Assembly (NCBI RefSeq): GCF_900129155.1
Contig: NZ_FQVF01000003.1
Location: 344,734-408,733 of the forward strand
Source of the DNA: Marinomonas polaris DSM 16579
Lineage (GTDB): Bacteria; Pseudomonadota; Gammaproteobacteria; Pseudomonadales; Marinomonadaceae
Length of the DNA: 64,000 bases
Direction: 5' to 3'
Part shown: positions 1-9,178 of the stretch, in pieces
Layout of the letters: each line of letters opens with the position of its first letter
How positions within the stretch are numbered: position 1 is the stretch's first letter
Notes under the pieces: generated by a model
Seen by the model: the letters and a program-made list of their open reading frames with translations, nothing else
Database searches by the model: none
Told to the model about the DNA's origin: nothing
Program-made: the position numbers and the translations under genes

Positions 1-835
1 CACCGTACTGACCTGAGTCAGATGGTTCGGCATCATCGATATGATCAAAGTTACCAATAGAACCTGCAAGAATCTGATCGCCACTTATGGTGTCACCAGA
101 AGCTAGGTATGCTCCGGCAGGCTGTAATCGTGACTTCTCCCATTCGTAGGAATAATAAGCACCCACGGAAACACTTTCAGACACCGGCAAATCAATAGAC
201 ACTTTACCCGTTGGTCTCATCGTTTCTTTAAATTGAGAGTTTGGAACAGACATGAGTTTAACAACATCCACTGGGCCTTGAGTGCCCGCAATGCCATTTG
301 CGCCAAAGAACAAACTCTCTCCCCACAAAAGAGAATGTCGACCTACGCGTAACGTACCTTCCATGCCATCGACAACAGGAAAACGACCATACACGAACGC
401 ATCCATGAGTTCAGCATCCCCCCCCATGATGTCTTTGGTTTGATCAGAGAATTCACTTGCGGAACCGTAGTTATTATTAGTGCTGGTCGTATTATCGGTG
501 GCTCGATGGTATACATCGTCATACCATGCCGCACCACTAACACGAACCCCAAAACCATCGTAAGATGCATCAAACTCTGAAAATAAATCTAATCGATTAG
601 ATACCAGTCCTTTATTAAAGTTGTTGTTACCATCGTCATAGTTGTCGTCTGATGTAAGGGTGTCTGACTGATCCTTAAGACGCATTGCAGTGCTGTACTT
701 CAAGGTATTATCAAAGCTAATTCTTAGGTCACGATTACCTGTATCAATATTAAAGGCGTAACCTGTGCTTGCGCTTGAGGCAATCGCTAACGCAACGACC
801 TTCAGCCTAAATGGCGTCGAGTTGATTGTTTTCAC
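1..835 (-). CDS. DUF1302-type outer-membrane protein, partial (C-terminus beyond window)
   Basis: The minus-strand reading frame stays open from a GTG at 835-833 to the left edge, so about 278 residues are visible. AGGAAG lies just upstream of the GTG. The first ~26 residues form a signal peptide ending in an A-x-A-like site (TGYAFN). The mature part begins with FNIDTGNRDLRISFDNTLKY and contains alternating beta-barrel-like segments plus GRHSLLWGESLFFGANGIAG, all typical of DUF1302. That family is found in the outer membrane and often lies near genes for hydrophobic or aromatic substrate use; its molecular role is unsettled. It is divergent from a LysR gene that probably controls it. Confidence 0.8.
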   Translation of the reverse strand, partial: MKTINSTPFRLKVVALAIASSASTGYAFNIDTGNRDLRISFDNTLKYSTAMRLKDQSDTLTSDDNYDDGNNNFNKGLVSNRLDLFSEFDASYDGFGVRVSGAAWYDDVYHRATDNTTSTNNNYGSASEFSDQTKDIMGGDAELMDAFVYGRFPVVDGMEGTLRVGRHSLLWGESLFFGANGIAGTQGPVDVVKLMSVPNSQFKETMRPTGKVSIDLPVSESVSVGAYYSYEWEKSRLQPAGAYLASGDTISGDQILAGSIGNFDHIDDAEPSDSGQYG

Positions 836-979
836 GTGTTCTTCCTCTCAAATTTTATTTTTATGTTTTAAGAACAAGTTAAATGTAAATTAGTCCGACC
901 TTTCAGAAAAACCCTTTAAACTAAATCAACCATTCGATACTATCGAATGATCAAAAAACAATAATTGACGAGAACCTTC

Positions 980-1894
980 ATGCGATTTAAAAAGCTCGAC
1001 CTCAACCTTCTGGTGGCTTTAGATACCCTTCTCACTGTCCAAAGCATCACCAAAGGTGCAGAACAGCTCAATATGAGCCCATCCGCCCTAAGCAATTCAC
1101 TATCGAGATTACGAGATTATTTTGAAGACGATCTGCTGACACAGATAGGCAGAAGGATGGTCATCACCCCTATGGGAGAGAGTTTAAAAGCGAATGTACG
1201 CAACGCCTTGAACAATATAGAAAGCACAATTCTGGTACAGCCTAGCTTCGACCCAAAAACAACCGACCGAATATTCAGTGTGTTTTGCTCAGATTACACG
1301 CAAACCGTTCTAGCTCCACATGCCTTAGAGATAGTAGGTAAACAACAAAGCACTGCTCGATTTCAATTCTTAGCACAAGTTGAAAACCCTGATGAGCAGC
1401 TAGAGCAAGGGAAAGCAGACCTATTAATCATTCCGTCTGATTTTGTATCCTCGAGACATCCCAGCAAGGTTCTCTATGAAGAAGAGTTCGTTTGCGTTGT
1501 TTGGAAAGACAGTAAAATAGCAAAAGGCAAGCTAACCACAGAAAAATACGCGGAAGCAGGACATGTATTAATGCGTCCAGCTGTAGTAAAAAAAGATTTT
1601 TTTGAGACATCATTTGCACAAAAGTATGGCATTAAGCGTCGCTTAATTGCGACCACCTTCAGCTTTGCCTCGCTTCCAGCCTTAGTTATAGGATCTGAAA
1701 ATATCGCCACGATTCACGCAAGACTGGCAAGGAAAATGGCCAAAGTATGGCCACTTAAAATTCTACCACTGCCTTTTGACATTCCACCAATGAAACAATG
1801 CGTGCAGTGGCATCAATACAGAAATAACGACGAAGGGCTTATTTGGCTAATAGACACACTGAAATCAGCCGCAATTAACATGGACGCAGAATAA
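980..1894 (+). CDS. LysR-family transcriptional regulator
   Basis: A 304-residue LysR regulator with an N-terminal winged helix-turn-helix (about residues 4-65, LDLNLLVALDTLL then AEQLNMSPSALSNSLSRLR) and a C-terminal periplasmic-binding-like effector domain. A longer frame opens at TTG 965, but the ATG at 980 matches the family start (MRFKKLDLNLL) and has GAG about 8 bases upstream. The helix sequence resembles the NodD/LinR/PcpR branch of LysR proteins. It lies 144 bases from the divergently transcribed DUF1302 gene, the usual layout for a LysR protein and its target. The effector is unknown. Confidence 0.9.
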   Translation: MRFKKLDLNLLVALDTLLTVQSITKGAEQLNMSPSALSNSLSRLRDYFEDDLLTQIGRRMVITPMGESLKANVRNALNNIESTILVQPSFDPKTTDRIFSVFCSDYTQTVLAPHALEIVGKQQSTARFQFLAQVENPDEQLEQGKADLLIIPSDFVSSRHPSKVLYEEEFVCVVWKDSKIAKGKLTTEKYAEAGHVLMRPAVVKKDFFETSFAQKYGIKRRLIATTFSFASLPALVIGSENIATIHARLARKMAKVWPLKILPLPFDIPPMKQCVQWHQYRNNDEGLIWLIDTLKSAAINMDAE

Positions 1895-1922
1895 CGCAAA
1901 GAAAAGGGTCTGTTCCGGCAAG

Positions 1923-3179
1923 TCAGGAATAGAACCTTTTCTTTATCTCTTGCTTCACCTTCTTTATCGGCGTTTGATGACTCAACAAACCAATTGTTTC
2001 TGACATTTTAGGTACAGCATGAGAAAAGTGTGATTTAAAGCCATCACATAGATAATTACGATTTAATAACCCATCACTAGAGGGCTCAAATCGATGCTTT
2101 GGACAACCGCCATGACAAACTGAACGCACCTCACATTGATGACAATCAGTGCTGATATTGGTTAACTTATCTTCCCCGAACTTCAGGTTTTGCGGCAAAT
2201 TCACTAGCTCGATTAACGAGGTTTCATTCACATTGCCCAGCTTATGCTCGGGGTAAACATAATGATCGCAGGAGTAAACATCCCCATTAGACTCCATCGC
2301 CAAACCGTTGCCACAGGTTTCACTAAACACGCAAGCCCCAGGCCGACCCGCTAGCTGGCTCATGGTTTGCTCAAAATTCATCACGAAGATTTTACCTAGA
2401 TCCTGCTGAATCCAATGATCAAAAATCGTATTGAGAAACTTACCATATGCCTTGGCCGGAACCGACCATTCCGCTAGGTTAGATTCCCCTTCAAACGTTG
2501 GCTGAATCAATATCAAACCATCCCTATCTGGCACGATGGCTTTGCGTTCAACCAAAGGAATAAACTGCATATATTGACTGCCTATTCGCTTTAAAAAAGC
2601 ATAAACATTCAACGGTCGCTTTACATTTTCGGCATTCACCACCGTTAACGTATTAAAATCTACATTGTGCTTTTTAAGTAACGCAAGACCATTAAGGGTA
2701 TCATCAAAGGTACTTTTTCCTTTACGAGAAAGGCGATAGGTATCATTACTGATGCGGTCCCCATCGATAGACACCCCGATCAAAAACTGGTGCTCTTTTA
2801 AGAAAAGCGCCCACTCCTCATTCAGCAAAGTAGCATTCGTTTGCAGCGAGTTGGTAATGGTCTTATAACCTCGGTACTGCTGCTGAAACGCAATCGCTTG
2901 GCGGAAGAAGTCCACCCCCAACAGTGTGGGCTCGCCCCCCTGCCAAACAAAATCAATGACATCCCCTTTTTGCGATTGAATCTGATCACGTATGTAATTT
3001 TCTAGCGTCGTATCATCCATACGCCACTGCTTTTTTCTATCTGGATAAAGATGCTCCTTCTCCAGATAGAAACAGTAAGTACAGTCAATATTACAGACCG
3101 AACTACTTGGCTTAGCCATGACACCGAAGTTGTTTATTCGCTCTATTACCTTGTGACTCATCATATCTCTAGCAACCAT
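1923..3179 (-). CDS. Anaerobic-type sulfatase maturase (radical SAM/SPASM)
   Basis: It belongs to the anSME family, which oxidises the active-site Cys or Ser of sulfatases to formylglycine using S-adenosylmethionine and three Fe-S clusters. The radical-SAM triad is C-x3-C-x2-C in SVCNIDCTYCFYLEKE, and the C-terminal SPASM cysteines are in CVFSETCGNG, CDHYVYP, CHQCEVRSVCHGGCP and YLCDGF. The start is uncertain: the frame is open from ATG 3206, inside the sulfatase, and ATGs also occur at 3191, 3179, 3164 and 3161. I chose 3179, immediately after the sulfatase stop, which gives 418 residues. Being coupled to the sulfatase makes that protein its likely substrate. Confidence 0.9.
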   Translation of the reverse strand: MVARDMMSHKVIERINNFGVMAKPSSSVCNIDCTYCFYLEKEHLYPDRKKQWRMDDTTLENYIRDQIQSQKGDVIDFVWQGGEPTLLGVDFFRQAIAFQQQYRGYKTITNSLQTNATLLNEEWALFLKEHQFLIGVSIDGDRISNDTYRLSRKGKSTFDDTLNGLALLKKHNVDFNTLTVVNAENVKRPLNVYAFLKRIGSQYMQFIPLVERKAIVPDRDGLILIQPTFEGESNLAEWSVPAKAYGKFLNTIFDHWIQQDLGKIFVMNFEQTMSQLAGRPGACVFSETCGNGLAMESNGDVYSCDHYVYPEHKLGNVNETSLIELVNLPQNLKFGEDKLTNISTDCHQCEVRSVCHGGCPKHRFEPSSDGLLNRNYLCDGFKSHFSHAVPKMSETIGLLSHQTPIKKVKQEIKKRFYS

Positions 3180-3180
3180 C

Positions 3181-5034
3181 TTATCTGCCATTATAAGAAG
3201 CAGCATGCTCGACGACGTTATTTTGGCGAATATATTCGCGGAACTCTTCTTTCATATCAGCCAACACATCAGGATATTGAGCTGACAAGTCTTTAGTCTC
3301 CCCACGATCTTTAGAGATATCATACAAGGCAAAAGGAACATCCTTTGTGAACACTGGCGTACTACTTAAAGGCGCTTGCTGACTCAACTTCCAGTTATCA
3401 CGAACCAAATAACTGGCTCCCATCAACTCGTCTGCTAACACACTCCCTTTCGGATGAACGTCAGTAAAACTTCCTGATTTCTGTAAAGCAGATAAAAATG
3501 ACACGCCTTTAGGTGGGTAAATCTCTTTACCTTTATAGCGTGTACTCGGTATATCGACGCCAGCAGCATCTAAGAAGGTAGGTAAAATATCTACAACCTG
3601 CAGGCGTGCATTAGAATTAGGTCGGTGTTCTTTTTGACCATTTAACTTCACAATAAAAGGCGATGCTGTCGCCCCTTCCGCACCAGTAAAACCTTTAAAT
3701 AAACGAAATGGAGCAGCGCTCACTTCAGCCCAACGAGGCCCATACGCCACTACGGAACCAGGCTTACCCATATTTTCTAACGAGTTATCTACCTTGGTAC
3801 CAGGAATTGGCAATATGAAAGCTGGCGCGCCTTCTGCTCCATTGTCAGACATAAATACGATCAAGGTATTATCGTATTCATTAATGTCTTTTAAGTGGGC
3901 AACTAGCTTACCTATATGGCGGTCTAGATTGCTTACCATAGCGGCATAAATCTCCATGTTTTTAGCTTCTTTAAGCTTCTCTTCTTCTGTTAGTTCATTC
4001 CAACGTTTTGGACCAATAGACTCAGCGGCAACCTGGTTAACATCCTTAATTAAACCTAAGGCCTTCATTCTGGAAATACGCTTTTCTCTGATGACATCAT
4101 AGCCTTCATCATATCGACCTTTTTGAGCATCAATATCCGCTTGCGGCGCTTGTAATGGCCAATGAGGAGCCGTATAGGCTGCGTAGGCAAAGAAAGGTTT
4201 GCCATCGCCACGACTCGAATCAATATAATCAATTAGCTTATTGGTATAAAACTCTGTGGAATAAAAGTCTTTTGGCAATAACTTGGCTGGGAATAAGCGA
4301 TCGTTTTCAGCATACATAGTCAAATCAAGAGGAGTTGGTACTTTAGGTGGTGCAAAATGTGATCCTCCACCATCCACTAAGGTATAGCTTTTCTCAAACC
4401 CTCTTGCATAAGGCAGTGCGCTTTTATTAATACGAAACCAACGTTTATGATCTTTATCAGGAGCTTTCACGTCGTAAGCTAAATGCCATTTCCCTACCAT
4501 ATAAGTATGATAACCAGCATCAGAGAGCAACTCTGGCATAGTGGCGGTTTTTTCACTTATATGACCACGATAACCCTCTGGAATGTTATCAAAATCATAA
4601 GTATTCGATTTACCCCAAGGAGCACTGATCGGCTTATTTTGCAAGATGTTTATGCCAACCACTTCCCCCATGTTTCCGATGCCTGCCAAATGATGATCTA
4701 CACCAGTCATTAGGCTTGCTCGAGTCGGTGAACACACCGCAGCGGTATGAAAATTTGTCAGTATTCGCCCTTGTGTTGCTAGCTCATCAATATTAGGCGT
4801 ATTGATTTCACTGCCATAAGCACTTAAATCGGAGTAACCCAAATCATCAGCCATAATCAATAAAATATTGGGGCGTGTGCTACCACTATTGGCGTTCACC
4901 GTATTCTGAGAGGAGTCTGTTTGGGCTAAAGCCGATGCGCTTAATAGTGAAGCAGCGACAAAACCTAAACACAAGTGAGGAACTTTAAATTTCAACAAGG
5001 AGCTCGTGCCCTTGTCATGCAAGCGATCAATCAT
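3181..5034 (-). CDS. Periplasmic arylsulfatase (Cys-type)
   Basis: A 617-residue sulfatase that hydrolyses sulfate esters. A hydrophobic signal peptide (CLGFVAASLLSASALAQ) predicts export. The sulfatase signature is VCSPTRASLMTG, with Cys at about residue 101 as the formylglycine precursor. Metal-binding Asp residues lie in LLIMADDLGYSD and FMSDNGAEG, and GKWHL carries a conserved His. The stretch around the signature (DHHLAGIGNMGE) resembles Pseudomonas AtsA. A GTG at 5046 could add four residues; I prefer the ATG at 5034. The next gene is its maturase, and the stop codon lies inside the longest possible maturase frame. The natural substrate cannot be read from sequence. Confidence 0.9.
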   Translation of the reverse strand: MIDRLHDKGTSSLLKFKVPHLCLGFVAASLLSASALAQTDSSQNTVNANSGSTRPNILLIMADDLGYSDLSAYGSEINTPNIDELATQGRILTNFHTAAVCSPTRASLMTGVDHHLAGIGNMGEVVGINILQNKPISAPWGKSNTYDFDNIPEGYRGHISEKTATMPELLSDAGYHTYMVGKWHLAYDVKAPDKDHKRWFRINKSALPYARGFEKSYTLVDGGGSHFAPPKVPTPLDLTMYAENDRLFPAKLLPKDFYSTEFYTNKLIDYIDSSRGDGKPFFAYAAYTAPHWPLQAPQADIDAQKGRYDEGYDVIREKRISRMKALGLIKDVNQVAAESIGPKRWNELTEEEKLKEAKNMEIYAAMVSNLDRHIGKLVAHLKDINEYDNTLIVFMSDNGAEGAPAFILPIPGTKVDNSLENMGKPGSVVAYGPRWAEVSAAPFRLFKGFTGAEGATASPFIVKLNGQKEHRPNSNARLQVVDILPTFLDAAGVDIPSTRYKGKEIYPPKGVSFLSALQKSGSFTDVHPKGSVLADELMGASYLVRDNWKLSQQAPLSSTPVFTKDVPFALYDISKDRGETKDLSAQYPDVLADMKEEFREYIRQNNVVEHAASYNGR

Positions 5035-5215
5035 AGATACATCCACTAAACTAGCTGTGTGTTATTTTTATTAATGATGAAGCTATCAGTAAATAGGCTT
5101 TAATCAAGCCCTTAAAATTGAACCCATGTGTTGATGAAATCGAATGATGATGTCGCGACAAGCAATAAAGAGGTACCAAACAACATCTACTCTTCATCTT
5201 CAGTGGCAGAATAAT

Positions 5216-5246
5216 AAAAAGACCAAACGTTATGTTCGGTCTTTTT
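5216..5246. terminator. Bidirectional rho-independent terminator
   Basis: AAAAAGACC and GGTCTTTTT form a 9-bp stem round a 13-base loop, and the A/T flanks give a U-tract on either strand. It follows the 90-residue minus-strand gene at 5286-5558 and would also stop plus-strand read-through into it. Confidence 0.8.
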
Positions 5247-5285
5247 GTGCATTCATATCGATTGAATATCGTTCATATATTAGCC

Positions 5286-5558
5286 TTACTCAATAACACC
5301 CGATTGTTTCTCAATTTCATGTAACTCATCGGAAACAACTTTTTCTTGAGTAGGAATATATTTTTTCAGAGTCTCATGATAAGGACAGCCGGAGAACTTT
5401 GGATCCCCTTTGTATAGTGACGCGAAATGCTCAGGGAATGCCTTATCAAGCTTGCGAATTTCTTCGCGAACTTCGGCTTTTTCTTCCCCAGTCATTTTAT
5501 CTCTAGCATCAATATAGGCTTCCGTAGGATCATCCTCGTAGTTAAGAAAAACATACAT
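5286..5558 (-). CDS. Hypothetical protein, 90 aa
   Basis: I do not recognise this protein. It is acidic and highly charged, with a predicted helical central part (ARDKMTGEEKAEVREEIRKL) and one Cys (FSGCPYHE). No signal peptide or membrane segment is visible. The ATG at 5558 has no good Shine-Dalgarno sequence. A well-formed terminator 40 bases after the stop supports a real transcript. It stands alone between the sulfatase pair and a divergent thioesterase. Confidence 0.5.
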   Translation of the reverse strand: MYVFLNYEDDPTEAYIDARDKMTGEEKAEVREEIRKLDKAFPEHFASLYKGDPKFSGCPYHETLKKYIPTQEKVVSDELHEIEKQSGVIE

Positions 5559-5698
5559 AGAGTGAAACCTAGTGTAGCAGCGTAGTTAATTTGGCTATCT
5601 AATTAGAGATGTTAATATGCACAAATAGGCGAACACTAAAAACTTTTACTCTAAAATGAATTTATTGCAACTAACGCTTTACCCTACAGAGATCGACT

Positions 5699-6160
5699 AT
5701 GTTTCATACTACAATAATAAAACCTAGATTTTCTGAAACAGATAAATTAGGACATATAAGCAATACCGTTTTCCCTGTTTGGATGGCCGAATCACGCTCC
5801 GATTTCTGCCGATCAGCCCTTGAAATAACACAGCCTTGGGTGGTTGCTAATATTTCTATCGATTTCAAAAAAGAAGTACTTCATGGTGATGATGTCATCG
5901 TCAATACTTATGTGGAACGCACTGGCAGCAAGTCGATTACTTTTTATCAAGAAATGTTTCAATACGAGAAACTTTGCGTAGTAGGACGTACAACAGTTGT
6001 ATGTATAGACGAAGCCACAAGACAATCTTGTTCATTAAATAGCAATGACAAGGAAAAGCTCCAACCATATCTAGTAATACTTGAAAGTGATGGTAACAAC
6101 ACATCTTTACAGTACAAGCAGCCGAACAGTTTCGATGAGCAAAAAAAATCACCGGCTTAA
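5699..6160 (+). CDS. Acyl-CoA thioesterase, 4-HBT hotdog family
   Basis: A 153-residue single hotdog domain of the 4-hydroxybenzoyl-CoA thioesterase/YbgC type, which hydrolyses acyl-CoA thioesters in the cytoplasm. The signature RFSETDKLGHISNTVFPVWM contains the conserved Asp-x-x-G-H-x-x-N region of the active site, and WVVANISIDFKKEV is the usual central strand. GAG lies about 8 bases before the ATG. The C-terminal ~25 residues are polar and poorly conserved. It is divergent from the small gene at 5286-5558; the acyl substrate is unknown. Confidence 0.85.
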   Translation: MFHTTIIKPRFSETDKLGHISNTVFPVWMAESRSDFCRSALEITQPWVVANISIDFKKEVLHGDDVIVNTYVERTGSKSITFYQEMFQYEKLCVVGRTTVVCIDEATRQSCSLNSNDKEKLQPYLVILESDGNNTSLQYKQPNSFDEQKKSPA

Positions 6161-6302
6161 TGTAAGCAACCCTGCTTTTAGCTTACCCACGTATTCAAGT
6201 TCTCCGCATGCAGACAAAGTAATATCAGTGCAATGGGCCACAACAGACGCCTATATCAATACATTAACAAGAACGTTATAAGGTTAAATTGGCGTTTGTA
6301 GA

Positions 6303-7223
6303 TCAAGAGCCATAAAACGCTACTATTTCTTCAATAAACTTAGACTCTATAAGTGACAAGGCTCGGGTTTTATGCCAATAAATATGAACAGGGATATCAG
6401 CCACGCCGTCTTCAGGAGGTAAGCGTCTAAGCTTGGATTCTAGATGGGTCGCTTCAATAAATTGATCAGGCAATGCTCCAATACCATATCCAGTATAAAT
6501 GAGGCGGACAGCTTCATCTAGATTATTAGTATAAGCACTAATACGACCATTTAAACCATGGGCTTCCTTGAATAAAGTAATTGGTGAAAGAACATCGCCA
6601 ATATCTTCACACAATAAAGCAATAAACTCTTCTTTTAATAAACTATCTAGACTCAAATCAATAGCATCAAATAGAGGATGATGATACCCACAATACAAAT
6701 AATATCGCTGTTCAAACAATAGTTTATGGTTAATTACTTCAGGGGTATATCTTCCTAAACAAATACCAATTGCAGGATTTTTTTGCTCAATATCACTTAA
6801 AATATCCAGACTAGATTTAACGTTCATATTCAACGTTATATTAGGATACTTTCTTTTAAAATAGACTAAAAAATTATTATATTTTGGATTGTGAATTCGA
6901 CTAGCCACCAAAATCTTAATCTCACCTTCTAATAAATGTGAGTTAATTCCTTTCATCGCCTCAATGGAAGTAATTTCTGTGAAAATTGTTTGAGCAACTT
7001 TCAAACAATAGTGACCCATTGGAGTAAGCTTTAAAGGTTTGGTATTGCGGATAACAAGTTGACTGTCAATTTTCTCTTCAAGCTTCTTTAAGCTTTGACT
7101 GACAGCCGATTGAGTGATGTTCAAACGATTAGCAGCAGCACTAACACTCCCTTCTTCATATATAACAATAAGCACATGAAGTAGTGTCCAATTCAAATTA
7201 TCTGCTAATTTCTGTTGTATCAT
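6303..7223 (-). CDS. LysR-family transcriptional regulator
   Basis: A 306-residue LysR protein. The N-terminal helix-turn-helix is NLNWTLLHVLIVIYEEGS followed by AANRLNITQSAVSQSLKKLE; the rest is the LysR effector domain. The frame opens at TTG 7232, but the ATG at 7223 is preferred. It is the last gene of the minus-strand group amidohydrolase - FAD oxidoreductase - RidA - LysR, separated from ridA by 274 bases that hold inverted repeats, so it may have its own promoter. It is the obvious candidate regulator of the amine locus. Confidence 0.88.
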   Translation of the reverse strand: MIQQKLADNLNWTLLHVLIVIYEEGSVSAAANRLNITQSAVSQSLKKLEEKIDSQLVIRNTKPLKLTPMGHYCLKVAQTIFTEITSIEAMKGINSHLLEGEIKILVASRIHNPKYNNFLVYFKRKYPNITLNMNVKSSLDILSDIEQKNPAIGICLGRYTPEVINHKLLFEQRYYLYCGYHHPLFDAIDLSLDSLLKEEFIALLCEDIGDVLSPITLFKEAHGLNGRISAYTNNLDEAVRLIYTGYGIGALPDQFIEATHLESKLRRLPPEDGVADIPVHIYWHKTRALSLIESKFIEEIVAFYGS

Positions 7224-7329
7224 AATAATCAAAGCACTTATATTATCGTGTTTTTATAACTGAAAAATGCAAATCGAAGGCTATGGTTTTTACACCGACA
7301 ATCACACAGCACGATACATTTTTTCACCC

Positions 7330-7351
7330 TATTGTAACGGATACTACAATA
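7330..7351. promoter_or_regulatory. Inverted repeat TATTGTA-N8-TACAATA upstream of the LysR gene
   Basis: Two perfect 7-base arms separated by 8 bases lie about 110 bases upstream of the LysR start at 7223. Position and spacing fit an operator, perhaps autoregulatory. No factor is assigned. Confidence 0.35.
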
Positions 7352-7438
7352 TAGTTAGATACTACACAGATTTTTATTTTATTATTTATACTATTCTTTA
7401 AAATTTAAGAAATTTGTCTTCTTTTCAAGTAGAAATGC

Positions 7439-7478
7439 ATGATCATTAGCAGACTGTTTGTCATCAGCCAATGATCAT
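7439..7478. repeat. Inverted repeat ATGATCATT / AATGATCAT
   Basis: Nine-base perfect arms separated by 22 bases lie just after the ridA stop (minus strand, 7498). There is no U-tract, so this is either an operator upstream of the LysR gene or a 3' mRNA hairpin for ridA. Each arm also contains the self-complementary core TGATCA. Confidence 0.35.
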
Positions 7479-7497
7479 ACAGCGTATACGCAACTTC

Positions 7498-7836
7498 TTA
7501 TTCAGCAGCAATCACTGTGATTTCTACCAACAAATCAGGATGGGCTAGAACCGACTCGCCACATGCTCTAGCTGGCGGTAAAGTACCATCAAACCACTTG
7601 TCCCAAACTGCATTCATTGCTTGAAAATCGGTCATACTTTTCAACCATACCGTTGCTGACAATATTTTCGATTTGTCACTACCCATTTCTTCTAATAGCG
7701 CTTGTATTTTTTTCAAACAAGTTAATGTTTGTTCTGACACATCCTCATCAATAGCACCAACTTGACCTGATAAATATATCGTATGATTATGGGTCACTAT
7801 TTGGCTCATACGCTGATTGCTATGAAACTTTTGCAT
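7498..7836 (-). CDS. ridA: RidA/YjgF family imine deaminase
   Basis: A 112-residue RidA-family protein. The family hydrolyses reactive enamine/imine intermediates produced by PLP enzymes and flavin amine oxidases. Family features are IYLSGQVG near the N-terminus, the MTDFQAMNAVWDKWF segment, and PPARACGESVLAHPDLLVEITVIA with the conserved Arg after PPA. AGAGGAAG lies six bases before the ATG. It starts 25 bases after the FAD oxidoreductase stop, so the two are co-transcribed; RidA probably clears the imine that enzyme releases. Confidence 0.92.
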   Translation of the reverse strand: MQKFHSNQRMSQIVTHNHTIYLSGQVGAIDEDVSEQTLTCLKKIQALLEEMGSDKSKILSATVWLKSMTDFQAMNAVWDKWFDGTLPPARACGESVLAHPDLLVEITVIAAE

Positions 7837-7861
7837 TATTCTTCCTCTAGGTAGTAAAAAA

Positions 7862-9115
7862 TCATTCTATTTTAGAAAATCGCTGAGCATTAAATGGACT
7901 AACGTCAACTATTGTCGGTTTATTATGAATTAACTCTTCAATAATACGACCTGTAATCGGCCCTAATGTGAAGCCTTGGTGGCCATGTCCAAATGCGAGC
8001 CATAAATTAGCATGCTTACCAGCAGCACCAATTACAGGTTTCATATCTGGCATACAAGGTCTAGAGCCACACCATGGTTCATTTTCAACGCTATCATTTA
8101 AAGGTAAGATTTTTTTTGCGAAAGCCACTACATCAGACAGTTGTCCTACATTTTTTTTCGCGTCTATTAAGGTCATCTCAGCCCCAGTAGTAATACGAAT
8201 GCCTTGTTGCATAGGCCCCATAACAAATCCTTTGTCGACTTCGACCAAGCTGTGATTAATTGTGTTTTCGTTTTGAACTTTAAAGTGTTGGTGATAACCA
8301 CGCATTGGAAATAAAGGAAAATCATACCCTAAAGGCTTTATCAGCTGATTCGACCAAGGCCCGGCAGCAACAACTATGTGATTACAGTAAAAAATACCGT
8401 CATCCGTTATTATCTGCCACCCATCGCCATCTGGAAGAATTTTTTTAACATCACTATCTCTTATCTCTCCTCCCATGTTTTGGAAGCTTTTAGCATAGGC
8501 TTTAACCAATGCTCCAGGGTTTGAAACCTGCCAAGAATTTAACCAATGTATTGCTCCAACTACCCCTTTAAAGTTGCAATGAGGCTCTAATTTTTGCAAT
8601 TCTTTCAAAGAAAGAATCTGATGATTAACACCTTGATCACAACTTTTTTTAGCAACTTCAACAGCCGCTTTAAATTTAGTCTCGGTTCTATGGATCTCAA
8701 TCCAACCATCACGCCGAATGAGGTTTTCAACATTGGCGGCTGTAATCATCTTTTGATGTTCACATGTGCAATGCTCAATTAGAGTCTGCCATTCTTTTTC
8801 TATTTTTTGGACTAAATGTTGAGATGAAAATTGCCAGTACTGGAGTAGAGCTTGTCGATAATGTAGAAGTGCAGGCCAACGATAACGAATACTGGTATTG
8901 TTGTTAGGCACTATTTTCAACAGTTCAAATAGCTGTCTTGGAAAAGGATGTATGTGGATCGCCTCTCGCTGAATCAGACCAGCGTTACCATATGATGTTT
9001 CTGATCCTGGTGACTTTCTATCTATTAATAGAACCTTAGTTTTTTTTTCCTGAAGGTGCCAAGCTATAGACGTTCCAACCATACCTGCACCAACAACAAT
9101 AACCTCATAGCGCAT
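7862..9115 (-). CDS. FAD-dependent amine/D-amino-acid oxidoreductase (DadA-like)
   Basis: A 417-residue DAO-superfamily flavoprotein expected to oxidise an amino acid or amine to an imine. The Rossmann motif VVGAGMVGTSIAWHL starts at about residue 6, followed by an acidic strand end (LLIDRKSPGSETSYGNAGLIQ) as in DadA. The C-terminal FAD motif is PVIGAAGKHANLWLAFGHGHQGFTLGP. The frame is open from TTG 9133, but AAAGGA sits seven bases before the ATG at 9115, which fixes the start. It lies between the amidohydrolase and ridA. The substrate could be a D-amino acid, an N-alkyl amino acid or a deacetylated amine. Confidence 0.88.
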   Translation of the reverse strand: MRYEVIVVGAGMVGTSIAWHLQEKKTKVLLIDRKSPGSETSYGNAGLIQREAIHIHPFPRQLFELLKIVPNNNTSIRYRWPALLHYRQALLQYWQFSSQHLVQKIEKEWQTLIEHCTCEHQKMITAANVENLIRRDGWIEIHRTETKFKAAVEVAKKSCDQGVNHQILSLKELQKLEPHCNFKGVVGAIHWLNSWQVSNPGALVKAYAKSFQNMGGEIRDSDVKKILPDGDGWQIITDDGIFYCNHIVVAAGPWSNQLIKPLGYDFPLFPMRGYHQHFKVQNENTINHSLVEVDKGFVMGPMQQGIRITTGAEMTLIDAKKNVGQLSDVVAFAKKILPLNDSVENEPWCGSRPCMPDMKPVIGAAGKHANLWLAFGHGHQGFTLGPITGRIIEELIHNKPTIVDVSPFNAQRFSKIE

Positions 9116-9178
9116 AACATATCCTTTTCCCAATCTGTGTATAAATTCACATATACCTAGACATAAAAATGCAAAGTG

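Noticed and set aside
343..573. A 76-codon minus-strand frame.
   Set aside because: It lies in another frame of the DUF1302 gene, whose own frame is open across the whole stretch and matches the family.
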